A stretch of DNA of 64,000 bases. Origin: Blasia pusilla. Its lineage: Eukaryota; Marchantiophyta; Marchantiopsida; Blasiales. Both the position numbers and the translations under genes were made by a program. Below are positions 24,108-35,404 of the stretch, piece by piece. Numbering within the stretch: the stretch's first letter is position 1; each line of letters begins with the position of its first letter. The notes beneath the pieces were generated by a model, which saw only the letters and a list, made by a program, of their open reading frames with translations, was not told the DNA's origin and searched no databases. The DNA is taken from contig CM114273.1 in assembly GCA_050084515.1 (NCBI GenBank), positions 6,262,001-6,326,000 on the forward strand. Reading direction: 5' to 3'.

Positions 24108-24257
24108 CTTATCTCGTAATCCTCATTTATGGACTCATTAAGATCTTCGGTTGAGGTAAGTTAACAGTCCATTAACGAGGACTGTAACATTATTCCACTA
24201 TTTATGTATACTAGATCCTAGAGGAAATGAGTCCATAAGTGAGGATTACGAGATAAG
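24108..24257. repeat. Hairpin element, 32-bp inverted arms
   Basis: The arms at 24,108-24,139 and 24,226-24,257 are reverse complements with one mismatch. They flank an 86-bp centre that itself has a small inverted pair (acagtcc/ggactgt). It looks like a foldback or MITE-type element. No target-site duplication was recognised. Confidence 0.6.
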
Positions 24258-24341
24258 ACTGGAGGGCTAGGTTTTCCCTAGGACCTGGTATATATACTTT
24301 GAGTCAAGAACCTCAATGATGTGCATTTTTGGTACATAGAT

Positions 24342-24678
24342 AGCAAGTTTGGATATAGACAAAGTCTATGTCCGCGGACATGTACCTGTCTGTGGACTTA
24401 CGTCCATCCTAAAGAAGGACTTGTCCATGTTGGCCCCATCTTCCCTTTCTTTCTCATCCCCCTCTTGCCTTCGTCATCTGCACTTTATCGCTTCTTCCTC
24501 CTTCCATCTCCGTTCCCTACTCCCTTATTGCCTCGCCTGCCCTTGCCTTGCCTTGCCTTCCAACATGAACTACAATTATGGGCTCCACCTTTTGCAATCC
24601 ATGACCGTGAATATGTCCAAACTTGATCGTCCATGTCTATCCTAGGGACGGACTTTTTTATTTTTGTGCAACCATGAT
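24342..24678. mobile_element. Short TIR element, copy 2, inverted
   Basis: Relative to 10,501-10,795 it runs in the opposite orientation. The left part (gacaaagtctatgtccgcggac) matches the reverse complement of copy 1's right end, and the right part (tttttgtgcaacc) matches the reverse complement of its left start. The outer termini have diverged. The three overlapping ORFs here are not credible genes. Confidence 0.5.
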
Positions 24679-27177
24679 GGATACACATTAGTGCCAAGTC
24701 ACACTTGAAAATTGGACTTGTTAATTGTTGAAGTTAATTGATCTAGTTGGAGCATTTCTTATTATGGTTTGGCAAGGGAGAAAAATTTTCACATCGTGTA
24801 GTGTGTCAATTGTTCTTGCTTTGTTGTGTTACATGGACACTTGTTGCCGAGAGAGGGGGATATAGATAACAAAAGAATAACATTATAGATAACGAAAGAA
24901 TGTGGAAAGCGACGAACCTAAATGCCTAATCAAAGAGAGGGAAAAGAAAAATAGACGCTACATGAATCACATGCAAAAAAAGGAGTAATATTTCATGATA
25001 TAAGGAGTTTATATTCTTTGCTACAACAAGTGCCTTATGATTTAGGTAGTTATATTAGGGATATAATTATTCATCGCTCAAGTGCTTTAGGCATTTAGGG
25101 TTTAGGCATTGACTAGGAGAAGGCCTCGAGGGTCTTTTCTTCTTTCTATGTATTACTTATGATATGTTTTTTAGCCTTTTAATCCTTGGGTCCCACGAGA
25201 TTGATTTACCATTTACCATTTATGGATACATTAAAAGCACATGGAGAATTCTAACGTAAAAAGCATAAAGTTATAAACACTTGTCTCATAATTAAAAAGT
25301 TTATGAAAAAGTATGCACTATGGTTCCAAAATTTAGCTTTTCTTGAATATTTGTGGCCCAAGTAGTTTTTGGTAAAGGTAATAAAAATGATATTTTTGAG
25401 TTGAAAAGTTGATGGGACCTCCATAATATACTTGGCTCAAAAGGTATGGGGGAAAATAACTATTATCCCAAGTATATGTGATGAAATCAAAATGATATGG
25501 TTGCATATAGTTTGAGTAACTTGCAAAAGACAATAGATAATGAAGTTAGATGAAGAAGATGAGAATACTAGGTTATGGATGCATATGGTAATGTTAACTA
25601 GATAAATATCTAGTGCATTAAGCATACTTCTGATCGTGGGGTGATTCAAGAAAAATAAGTGAATGATATTTCTTTTTGCTAAATACAAAGGGCGTTGTTG
25701 GAGATAATATTTTTAATGCAACCTGTCCATAAGAAGATTGCATAGAGCTAGCGGAGTCTTGCATATAAATGGGATCGTGAACCTTGTCTCCCTATTTTGA
25801 GTGAAAAGTTGGAGATAATTGAGAGATAGCTCTACTGTCTGAAGCTTCTTTCATGTGTGAGAGAAGATGCTCCACTTTTGCAAATGACAAGTTTATAAGC
25901 ATGTTAATAGGCAAGCGCTTAATGAGGCAAAGTTCTTGGAAATGGTCGTAATAATACTTCCACTAAGTAGTGGATAGCAACTTGAGAGCCTATAATATGA
26001 TTCTTTTCGAAAGAGACTTCTTTAAATTTCATGACCTCCAATAGTTTCTATTAGGTCATGGGCAAACATTCAATGAAAACACAAGTAAAAAAAAGAGATG
26101 AACCAAGAATGGACAAAAGAATCGACATAGGAAAAGAAAAAATTAGAGTTAGTCAAGGTTCATGTATCAAGTGGTTGTTTCTTGATCTTGCGGTTGGAAA
26201 CCCACACTTAAGACTGATCAATCAAAAAACTCATTGTCTAATATCGATGCAATGTTCTAAGTCCATTTTTTGAGACCAAGACTATTTATGTATATAATCT
26301 GCACATTTGTTGAAGATATAAAATAAACACAAGGCTCGTGTGGAAAATTTGGCTTCTTATTAAGTGTTATTTTGGAAAAATTTACAAAAGACTTTGGTAC
26401 ATAAAAAGGAGATTGTTAGCAAGATGCCATATTGGGGTGTACATGAGGAGGAAAAGAGGGGATATGCCTGATTGGTAGATGGCATATCCCCTCTAAAGTT
26501 TCATAAGATTCCTTGCTATTTGGTGTAGTGTGGCAAAATTAATCTTGATTGAGCATGGTAATTTGCATAGTTGGTAGTGAGTTATATGTTGGAGAATGAG
26601 GTGCAGGAACTACTTTTTGAGAAGGACCAACTTGCTATGTTGAGCCTTTCCCCACTCAATCTCTTGAAAAGCTTTCATGGCTTGCTATGCTTTTGCATTT
26701 AAATTTTGTCGGAGAAAAAGAAAACATCTTAATGTTGACTAAAGACATGGAAATCTAAAGGTTGCAAGCTCCTAGAATTCTTCGTTGTAGTGTCTTACAT
26801 TTGACCCTTGGAAACATGACATAGACACAACCTAGAGTAAAGGCAAATTTAATTACCAAGAGACTTTTTCAAGACTTGTTAATCCTTGAATTTTGTGACC
26901 TATCATGGAGTGACGAGAACTAGTGGTCCAGAAATATATGTTAAACTTTGCAATATTTCATATTTGCATGAGATTTCAACGTTGCAAAGTTTGATCTAGT
27001 TATCTAGATGACATGTTTGTTTGAATCTAGCTGCACTCCAAGATTAGTAAGGAAATCATTCTTGTAAGTAAGATCATCTACTATACCTGAAGAACCAATG
27101 GGAGCATGATTTTCAAGTCGATACTTCATGTCGAATTACCTTACAATTGATTGCAACACATTCTAACATGTGAAAAT
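24679..27177. other. Spacer, no gene recognised
   Basis: About 2.5 kb of AT-rich sequence without supported coding. The right part may hold decayed downstream helicase sequence on the minus strand, but I cannot show it. Confidence 0.3.
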
Positions 27178-28025
27178 CTATATCGAATTACCAATTATTG
27201 GATTGATAGTCCATAAGTGAATTAGTTGAACGTAAACTAGAAGTTTACTAGCTTCCTCAAAGAATCTTTGAAGGGCGATGATATTGAATACATGAACATG
27301 TGTGTGAGAGAAAATGATTAGGATGCCTTCTATTAAATAGTCTATAATATCATCTTCATTTATGAAGCGAGTCCTTGAGGGTAGCCTTAACATTATATTC
27401 GTCAGAGTCAATTTTGTATTGACAAAAGAAATGAAGCAAAGCATTATCACTATCATTGTGAAATCTTATTGGCAACGAGAGTTCATGTTTTTCCATAGTA
27501 TTAGAATATGGTGAAAAGGATAAGTGACAAAGAAGGTAGAATGGTAATGGTAATGTTTTACCTTGACATATTTGTGGTAGCTGACATAGGTCACCAACGA
27601 GAATCACTAGTTTAGATGAGAAAATGTTTAAGTTACTTGATGGAGAAACTTGATTTAATCTCATAGCAATAATTTGGAGTAGGCCAAGTGTTAACATGGA
27701 CCATTCAGAAATTACTATAACATCAGCACAATGGAAACGAAAGTAATTGTCTCACGTTGTATGCATGGATGGTAGGTCACCTCTAATTGGTCTTATGAAT
27801 GAAAATTGCATGGTGGTTGCATCCACATATAATCTTACAATAGCAATATGAGTTATGGTTATGAATCATGTAGTTATATAATATTTACTTAACCAATATC
27901 CATGCATTAAAGAGAGGAAGAAGGTCTTGCCACACCTAGCAACAAGTAAAACGTTACTAGACTTATCATTTTCGTGTGGAAAAAGACAACGTTGCTCAAG
28001 ATTGAGTGCATTTAGAGATAATGTT
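27178..28025 (-). pseudogene. PIF1-like DNA helicase remnant
   Basis: On the minus strand the order is: a degraded Walker A (ARCGKTFFLS, for G.GKT), a degraded motif near VIVISEWSMLT (for IIDE.SM), then SSKLVILVGDLCQLPQICQ, which is the GG.LVL.GD..QLPP box. SLPIRFHNDSDNALLHFF follows, then ..LPSRTRFINEDDII on another frame. The first glycines of the P-loop and the Asp of the DE motif are lost, and frames shift. It is not the same copy as the Helitron helicase at 21-22.9 kb, which lies on the other strand. It could be a second Helitron fragment or a decayed cellular PIF1 gene. Confidence 0.55.
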
Positions 28026-28622
28026 TCTTTAAATAAGCCAAATTTCTACAAAATTTAGCTTATTTAAATCAACCTTCTAAACCTTAATCTACTTGAATTT
28101 CCATTGTCGAGTGCACCCATCCTAAACCCTTATGCAAGATAGAAATTTCTTCCTCTAATAGGTCAAGAGTGTATATTCATTTATCTCTTCTATAAGAAAA
28201 TTAAAATTTCTTTCTATTAAAATTTTTGTATGGGAATGATGAAATACACAAAGTGATGGAAAAAGAAACATGGAGGGAGGCAAGGATAAGGAGACTACCA
28301 AGCTTGACTTACTAGGGGAAAGGGCACTAGACCAATGGGAGGGCAATGTAGAGGGTGGAGATACAACAACTATGGAAGCACTACGGAGGGAGGAGCTCCA
28401 AACACAAAGGGAGAGCTATAATCTATACTACTAGTGAATGCCCATGCATTAGTAGTCCACTCTTTTGCCCTCCCTTAGTTAGACATGACTAATTATTTAG
28501 TTTACTTGGGACAATTTTCATAAAAGGAGGCCATCCAACATTTAGATAGGTGATAGATGAGCTATATTTGTTGCCAAGAGGCATGCTGATACTAATATTA
28601 GGATAGTAGCATAGACGTGTGT
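28026..28622. other. Spacer before element A
   Basis: No gene recognised. At 28,432 a short tctatactactag word followed by cccatgca resembles Helitron termini, but it is too short to call. Confidence 0.3.
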
Positions 28623-28990
28623 TGTCATGACCATACGGATTATGTCGTAGAGTATAGTGTGCTAGTAGAGGCCATACCTTATGTAGGACCGTAGTGGCTA
28701 GATAGAGATGCGGTTTCATACATAGGGTTGGGGGTTACTCAATTGGGGGTGACTTTCCCACTAGGGCCCGCTCTTAGGTTGGAGGATATAGTGTGGAGTG
28801 TATCCAAAGAACAGTCAGTTCTTTGAGATGAGCCTGTTACGTTGGGAGTTAGCCTTGGTAGTGAGTAGAGCTCTTGGCTATGGTGTTTCCCGTAAGCTTC
28901 GACCTAGATTCTCCCATCGTGGAGTGGGTTTGGCTTGATTGTATGTGATTCTATACGTGTTTTATGACAGTAGGTCTTTCACGGATTTCA
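28623..28990 (+). repeat. Element A terminal repeat X, 5' copy
   Basis: It starts TGTCATGACC and ends GGATTTCA. Its partner at 37,340-37,707 has the same length (368 bp) and nearly the same sequence. The 106-bp Y segment that precedes X at the 3' end is absent here on both sides. Confidence 0.9.
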
Positions 28991-29914
28991 CACAAAGAAT
29001 TGAAGTAGATCGATGGTAGCTTCGATTGTGGATCAGTAGGATCTGGTTAGGGCTGATTGTGTACTGTTTGTGGATGTTCGTGGCTTGTGGCCTATGTTGG
29101 AGGTGTGAATCTGGTGCGTGGTTGGTTGGGAAAGAAGTGCCTCACCGAGAGCTTTCCAACGTGCTTTAGATCACCGAATTTAGTCAAGGGAGTTGGAAGT
29201 TATCAAGGATTAAAGATTCTGGTTCGTGTTCCACGGTTTTCTAATATGGAGAGGTTGGAGTGCGGAAGCTCTGATGAAGTTCATCTAGATTGGGTGAGAG
29301 GTTCCTGTTGCTACTTGTATTGTGATCTCATGTGAAGCTATCTACTTGAGTATGTGGAGTGTTATGGATTATGTGTGCATGGGGCGGAAGCGCTCTCGGA
29401 TTTTGCGATCTCGGAGGTGTATGGACACCAAGTTTGTCTGATTTTTAGATCGGAGTCTGAGCTTGGTTGTACTTGATTTTTTGTGGAGAGATAGCTATGA
29501 TGGCCAATTGAATTCTGGTCCAAATAGATTTAATTTTGGTTGAGGATTTGTGGAGTAATTGCTGATCAAAATTTTTTGGACTAGCTCAAGGTCTGGCTAT
29601 GGTGGACAACAGATCGGAGGGGCTGGTTGGCTGGTGACTTGTTCATTGTTGGAGACGCCTATCCCATTAGGGGCGCCCTGGTTGGGCCTCTCTCCATAGT
29701 GAAGCATGGCGAACAGGGCATGCTCTAAATGGGGCATGTATCCTACGGGGCGAGAAATGCTCTAAACGGGGCTACCACGAGTTGCCTCGAAGCTTCAAAA
29801 CGCCAAGAAATGTTCAAGATATGCCCCATAGCTAGTAGAGCTAGAATAGTACAGCGACATCGACGTCACTTGGTTACTTAGTGGTGGTAATCTGGTGGTG
29901 GTACGGCATCGGCG
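28991..29914. other. Element A 5' leader
   Basis: Untranslated leader between X and Gag. I see no standard tRNA primer-binding match directly after X (cacaaagaattg...), so the priming mechanism is unclear. A CT/GA-balanced stretch with repeated aaacgggg/aatggggc words lies at 29,690-29,780. Confidence 0.4.
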
Positions 29915-31921
29915 TTGGTCATCACGGAGCTATCTGATGGTCTGATTGGGGACCTTTGTGTGGACAGTGGTGGTTTTACACGTAGTGGATTGAGGTATCG
30001 GCTACCTTTTCCACTTCCGACGTTTGATGAAGAGGAGGACGAGGATGTTCCAAACATCGAGTCTTCTACGTTGTTATTGAGTGTTGCAGCTCCATTGATT
30101 TGGGACTTGGACGGAATATATGGGGCCATGAAGGGCCCACGACGATACTCGAGTGTAATGGGCACCATTGAGTTGGAGGACTTCATGCAGGAGTTTGATA
30201 CGTGGTGTGATATGCAGATGTTCCAGAATGCCACGTTGTTTACACCCTTCTTGGCTTGGAAGAGGTTGTTTCAGCACTTGGAGGGATCACCCATGGATGA
30301 TTACCATGAGTTTAGGAAGGACCATGTTGCTGAGATTGAGGCGTGGAGACAATATTGGTCTCCAGGCTATGTGTCTATCACCCATGGTGGTATTGGTAGT
30401 AGTGCTCCTACTATGCCAGCCAGCCTGACGTTGAGTGGTACGAGTACGAGCCGGAGTGGGGGTACCAGTGGAGGTACCCATGGAGGTACCAATGGGGGTA
30501 CTAGTGGAGGTACTAGTGCCCCACCATCGTTCAGCCCGGTTGCACAGTTCTTCAAGAGGTTGAAGAAGAACTATCAGGGAGTGAAGATAGAGAAGTTGAG
30601 GAGTCTTCAGGAATTTGAGCGAAAGACTGGTGAGAGTCTTCGTGAGGCATACACTCGTATGCGACGCTTGATTTTAGTTACCTAGTGTGTGATTGAGGCT
30701 CGGCGCAGTCCGATTTTGGTATGGGATCTTGGGCGAGAGTAGAGTTGCGCGCAGGTACATGATGCTACTCTTATGAGTGATGATTCACCCACATTGACCC
30801 ATGTGTTTGCTCTATCTGAGAAGATTGAGCTTAACATGGTGAAGGAGAGAGTGGTGACATCCGCATTCAGTAGGGATACAACCACTACTTCTGGTGTTCA
30901 GCAGTCCACCTCACAGTCTCGTAGTGGTGGTGGTGGTGGTAGTAGTAGTGGGAGTCGTGGGGGGTACACACGACCTCAGTCAGGTCCTAGAGGGACATTT
31001 GCGCAGAGACCATTGCCTTCATTTGCTGCCCTGCAGTAAGGATAGTCATGTTGGACATGTAGAGGTGATCATGTTAGGAAGTTTTGTCCCCAAGAGGATG
31101 GGAGACGGACTTTGGAGGATGGGCCTCAGTCGGCCCCAACTCAGTGTGATCATTGCGGGAGACCAGGTCATCCTCGAGAGCGTTGCTTTGATCTTCATCC
31201 AGAGTTGAGATCAGGCCGTGGCCGTGGTGGAGTAGCTCCGAGAGGCCCAGGTGATAGAGATGGTAGGGGTGGTAGAGGTGGACCAGTGGTTGGAGAGCCT
31301 ACGATGGCTACCCCTACCACTACAACAGAGTCAACTATGGCTGCCAAGATTGAGCAGTTGGAGCAAAAGTTGGCTACTATGGCTGGTATCTAGCATAGAT
31401 CACGTTCGGGAGTAGGGGCTTCCACCTCTTATGGAGGGGATGATCTCTCTTATATGGTGAGTGCAGCACAGGTTGAGGCATCAGCTGCAGTTATGAGAGG
31501 AGCCACTCGAGCGTCAGAGCCACGTGGTGCTACTGTGGAGTTGGACCCACAGAGGGGTAAGGTTGGGAGGCAGGCTAGGCTTCCCCAGTCATTCTGGTTG
31601 TCTGAGGTGCTTAGGACTCCATCCATGGTTCCTATGCAGCCTATTGAGCCTATAGGGGGGACTAAGGCATCTACATCGCGTGTAGTAGACACGGATGCAG
31701 CATCCAGTGCAGTATTGCGGATGACAACTTCAGTGTTGGGATCCCCATTATTTTCGGCCACGGAGCTGATGGCTTTAGGAGTTAACTTAGCTCTTGTATT
31801 TCAGCTAGCAGCCACGTTGTGTGAACGTGGGGGTGTTACTGCTACACGTGCTGAGGTGGATGAGGGTGTTGCGGTGGAACGACCCTCTATGTCGTGTAGC
31901 ATTAATACCGGCGCTACTTAG
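29915..31921 (+). pseudogene. Element A Gag with zinc knuckles
   Basis: This is the structural protein of the retroelement particle. The retrotransposon-gag core is recognisable: MGTIELEDFMQEFDTWCDM, AWKRLFQHLEG, YHEFRKDHVAEIEAW, then FFKRLKKNYQGVKIEKL and F.RKTGESLREAYTRMRRLI. A Gly/Thr-rich GGT repeat lies at about residues 175-200. Two knuckles follow, CWTCRGDHVRKFC (short) and CDHCGRPGHPRERC (canonical CX2CX4HX4C), with RG-rich flanks. The frame stays the same from 29,915 to 31,921 but is cut by TAG or TAA at about 30,683, 30,739, 31,037, 31,043, 31,391 and 31,919, mostly where element B has Gln. B's homologue is at 47,990-53,955. Confidence 0.8.
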
Positions 31922-31938
31922 CGGCAAAAGCGGCAAAG

Positions 31939-32373
31939 ATGGATGCATTACCAACCCGGCCAGCCATTCATCGTGAGAGGCTTACACTTGGTGTATGTAT
32001 GTTGGACAATCGGATTGGGATATTCCGATTGGTAAGTCCTACAGGACAGGTGTATAGACCAGATAGAGTCTTGTTAGACTCTGATGCGGCATGTATTGGT
32101 TTGGGTATTCGGAGGTCAGAGCTTGAGCCTTGCCCATTCCAGATTCAAACATCACTTGGAGGAGCCAATGACATGACACGGGAGAAGTTTTTTATACAGT
32201 TGAGACCAGATCATGTGACTGATAGCTCTCGGTTGGGAGTACCTGTAGTGGTCATATCAGCCGAGTCGTATGATGTTCTAGTTGGAGGAGCAGTATTGTA
32301 TCCGATGGGTTTTCACATGGATTACTGGACTGAGACAGCGTCTTATAGACCTGGTTGGCAGTCCAAGGATTGA
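31939..32373 (+). pseudogene. Element A aspartic protease
   Basis: This would process the polyprotein. The frame reads RPAIHRERLTLGV, FRLVSPTGQVYRPDRV, then LLDSDAACIGLG at the active site, where LLDSGA would be expected. The Gly-to-Asp change would inactivate it. Downstream VVISAESYDVLVGGAVLYPMGF gives the beta-strand with the conserved LxG, and the segment ends ETASYRPGWQ. It sits one frame away from Gag, so either a frameshift existed originally or an indel occurred near 31,925. The same layout in element B (53,960-54,370) supports the call. TGA at 32,371 ends the ORF. Confidence 0.7.
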
Positions 32374-32376
32374 CGT

Positions 32377-33943
32377 ATGAGCCAAGTTCCTGTGAGATTT
32401 ATTTATGGGGCTCGACTAGGAGGGTCTTCCCCAACAGTGTTAGCATTTTTGGCTAGTTTTAGTGGAGTAGTCACTTGGCTAGGAGACTTTTTGGAAGGTA
32501 ATGTTTATGCTATGGATTCTCCTGTGCATGAGGAGGTAGAGGAGGTCCCTATTTTTGCAGCAATGGCATCCTCATTGTTGGATGTGCCACTTTGGAGTTC
32601 AGGCGATGCACTACGGCAAGAGGCTTGGTGTGAGGCTGTTATACCTCCCGAGGAAGAGGAGGCCCCACGGCGTACTCCTACTTCTGGTCCAGTTGGGTTA
32701 TCCCCTTTGGATACTACACCCATTATATGGCAGTATCCGCCGGAGGGTATTTGTGTGTTAGATCTCTTTGGTGGGATTAGCACTAGTTTGGCTGCAGTGT
32801 TGCAGGCCAGTATTCTTGTGCGGAGATATGTGTATGTGGAGCAAGATGAGACGGCCCAGAGAGTCTCATCCCGACATATTGGTCAGTTGATGCGGAGATA
32901 TCCTGAGTTGTTGCCGCCATCAGCTATTCGTGGGTACCAACGTGCTTTGCCGTCACACATTGCATTGTTGGGGACACAGGACCTTGAGAGGGTTGGTCCT
33001 GTGGATTTGGTGATTGCTGGATGGCCATGTCAGGGGTCATATACGTGCTGGTCATGGTGAGGGATTACACGACCCTAGTTCTCGATTGTTTTGGGAGATG
33101 TTACGGATGTTACGACATCTTCAGGTTCATCAGGCACGTGCTCCAGCTTACATTCTAGAGAATGTTCCATTGTTGGGTGACACTCGGATCCGGATGATGG
33201 CGAGTGTTCATGAGGTGCGGTCTTGGATTGGACCAGCGGTGTTGTTGAATGCAACACGAGTTGGCTCGCGTGCACATTGTCCACGCTTGTGGTGGACAAA
33301 CTTGTTGCCTAGGGAGGTTCTACGTCAAGCATATGATGCAGCGCAGCGGGATCCTTGCCTTACAGTGGATAGTATCTTGGATACTAGGCGACTTTCTCAG
33401 GTGGTGAGGGTTATTGATCGGCCACCCATGGCAGTGGTGAACCGTGTGGGCCAGCCTAGGATGGCACTACCCACATTTGTGAGTTTTCCCTCGTCACATG
33501 CCTACAGGGAAGGTGGTCCCGGGCTTGTATGGGATTCTCATGAACGACAGTTGGTGGAGCCTAACGCTAATGAGAGAGAGCGTGCGATGGGATTTGCTAC
33601 TAGTGTGACAACGGTTGCTTCCATTTCTGAGGCTTCACGACGTCGTGTGTTGGGTCTGGCCATGGACCTGAATTGTTTGACTTGGATTTTGAGTCTTGGT
33701 ATGTCCGAGCAGCGTCGACTTTGGACTATGTCTGTGGGTCTTCCACCCCTTGTAATGAGCTCGATGGCTACTGGGACGGTGGAGGCATTGGCTGGGGGCG
33801 AAGAGAGTAGTATTTTGCATCCTTGGAGTAAATGGGATGTAATGGCTGGGCATGTGGAGTTGGTTGCTCATGCTGGTGGAGGAGTTATTTGCTCAGATAA
33901 TGGTGTAGCTAAGGATGTACCATCTTGTGAGGGGGTTGCGTAG
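32377..33943 (+). pseudogene. Element A DNMT3-type cytosine-5 DNA methyltransferase
   Basis: It would transfer a methyl group from AdoMet to cytosine C5. Motifs run in linear order. Motif I is VLDLFGGIST (about 32,757). A Glu loop follows (YVYVEQDETA) with RH after it. Next are VDLVIAGWPCQG, motif IV with the catalytic Cys (about 33,030), then AGHGEGLHDPSSRLFWEM. ILENVPLL is motif VI, VGSRAHCPRLWWTN motif VIII, ERAMGF motif IX-like and AMDLNCLTW motif X. R.RLWW.NL with linear I-to-X order resembles DNMT3 and not plant DRM, whose motifs are circularly permuted. One extra base right after CQG shifts the frame (first part 32,377-33,060, second 33,014-33,943), so this copy is dead. A TAG at 33,941 separates it from the RT frame, which is the same phase. 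Confidence 0.88.
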
Positions 33944-34940
33944 CAGCCAATGGCATCGTCCTCTCCCTCTAGTGTGCCAGTAGAGGAGACTTGGGAGCCA
34001 TTACTTGGGCCCAAGCTTACGGAAGGTGAGAAACGACGCTTGACATAGTTCCTTCGTGCTTATAGGAGTTGTTTTGCCTTTAGTATGAAGGAGTTGGGTG
34101 CTCTGGTTGGACCTGGTATACGGATTGATTTGGCTAGTGATAGGCCAATCTTCTGTTGTCCCTACCGATATAGTGATATGGAGAGGGACCTGATTCAGAG
34201 TAGGGCGTTGGACCTTTTGGAGGCTGGCTTAGTGGAGTTGTCGTATGGAGAGTATGCATCAGCCATTGTCATGCCTGCTAAAAAGGATATGCATGGCAAC
34301 TACACAGATAGACGGATGTGTGGAGATCACCGTCCTATCAATCGGCAAACCAAGGCCGATAGGTATGCCATGCCTACATCTCAGCAGATCTTTGATGTGG
34401 TGGGACAGGAAAAGATTTTCAGTACTTTGGATCTTCGGGCAGGATACTATCAATTGCCGATTCGGGAGAGTGACAAGGCCAAGACAACATTTTAGGGTGT
34501 CAATTCTCATGGCAAGGATTGTTTGTACCAGTGGAAATTCTTACCCTTTGGGTTGAAGAATGCACTTGCCGAGTTTCAGAGAGTGATGGACAGGATCCTA
34601 GCAGGGTTGGATTTTGTTCGGTGTTACATTGATGATATCTTGGTGTTCAGTAACACGGTGGAGGAACGTCAGATACATTTGTAGATGGTGTTTGAGCGGT
34701 TGAAAGCTCATGGTCTACGTTTGCATCTAGGAAAGTGTAAGTTCTTCCATGAGGATGTTGAGTACTTGGGTCATGTGATCTATCCAAGTGGTTTGGGAGT
34801 TCAGCAGGCAAACCAGAATTGCACTTATTCCACGTCCGGTAGATGTGAGTAGAGTTCGGGCATTCATGGGATTGGCGAACTACTATTGGAGGTATGTGAA
34901 GGGATTTAGTGCTATGGCAAAGCCTTTGAACCAATTGCTA
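33944..34940 (+). pseudogene. Element A reverse transcriptase
   Basis: Ty3/gypsy-type RT. Continuing the methyltransferase frame after TAG, it reads EETWEPLLGP, then FSMKELGALVGPGIRIDL, PYRYSDMERDLI, LLEAGLVELSYGEYASAIVM, RRMCGDHRPINRQT, FSTLDLRAGYYQLPI, DCLYQWKFLPFGLKNA, EFQRVMDRILAG and the catalytic box CYIDDILVFS (34,619-34,648). KCKFF..DVEYLGHVI closes the thumb. Stops occur at about 34,046, 34,493 and 34,682 (all TAG). The second of these falls at the same codon as in element B. Confidence 0.88.
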
Positions 34941-35404
34941 AAATCAGAGAAATAGTGGCACTGGGGAGATGATCAGGAGAGAGCTTTTGTGGAGCTTAAG
35001 GCCCAGTTGGTGGCGGCGCCTATCTTGAGGAGACCTATCAGAGGGCGCCCATTTCAGTTACACACTGATTGGAGTAGGTTGGGACTTAGAGCGGTGTTGA
35101 CACAACATGATGATGAGCACATGGAGTTTGTGGTGGCCTATGCAAGTCGTTAGAATAATGCAGCGGAGTCGCACTATAATTCATATGAGGGAGAGTGCTT
35201 GGCAGTAGTGTGGGCTGTGGCACACTTGAGGTGTTACTTGTTTGGCACATACTTTACCCTTGTTACTGATCACTAGCCGCTCAAGTGGTTGATGGAATCT
35301 GACAAGCTTACAGGGAAGCTTGCACGGTGGGCTCTTATCTTACAGGAGTATGACTTCCAGGTGGTACATGTAGACCTGGAGTTGCCAACCTTGATGCTGA
35401 TGGG
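34941..35404 (+). pseudogene. Element A RNase H
   Basis: This degrades the RNA strand during reverse transcription. WHWGDDQERAFVELKAQL leads in, followed by PFQLHTDWSRLGLRAVL with the first Asp, AYASR, YEGECLAVVWAVAHLRCYLFG with the catalytic Glu, and TLVTDH.PLKWLME with the third Asp. TAG stops sit in place of Gln or Trp after KSEK, after ASR and within TDH.PL. Frame and order continue from the RT. Confidence 0.8.

Noticed and set aside
28432-28470. Possible Helitron end (tctatactactag, then cccatgcattag)
   Set aside because: Start and CTAG-like end lie within a few bases of each other and no stable hairpin is formed. Too little to call.
30287-30555. Minus-strand ORFs over the Gag Gly/Thr repeat
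   Set aside because: They arise from the GGT-rich repeat read in antisense.
32377-33943. Methyltransferase as a separate host DNMT3 gene
   Set aside because: It lies between protease and RT in the element, in RT's frame, and recurs at the same place in element B.
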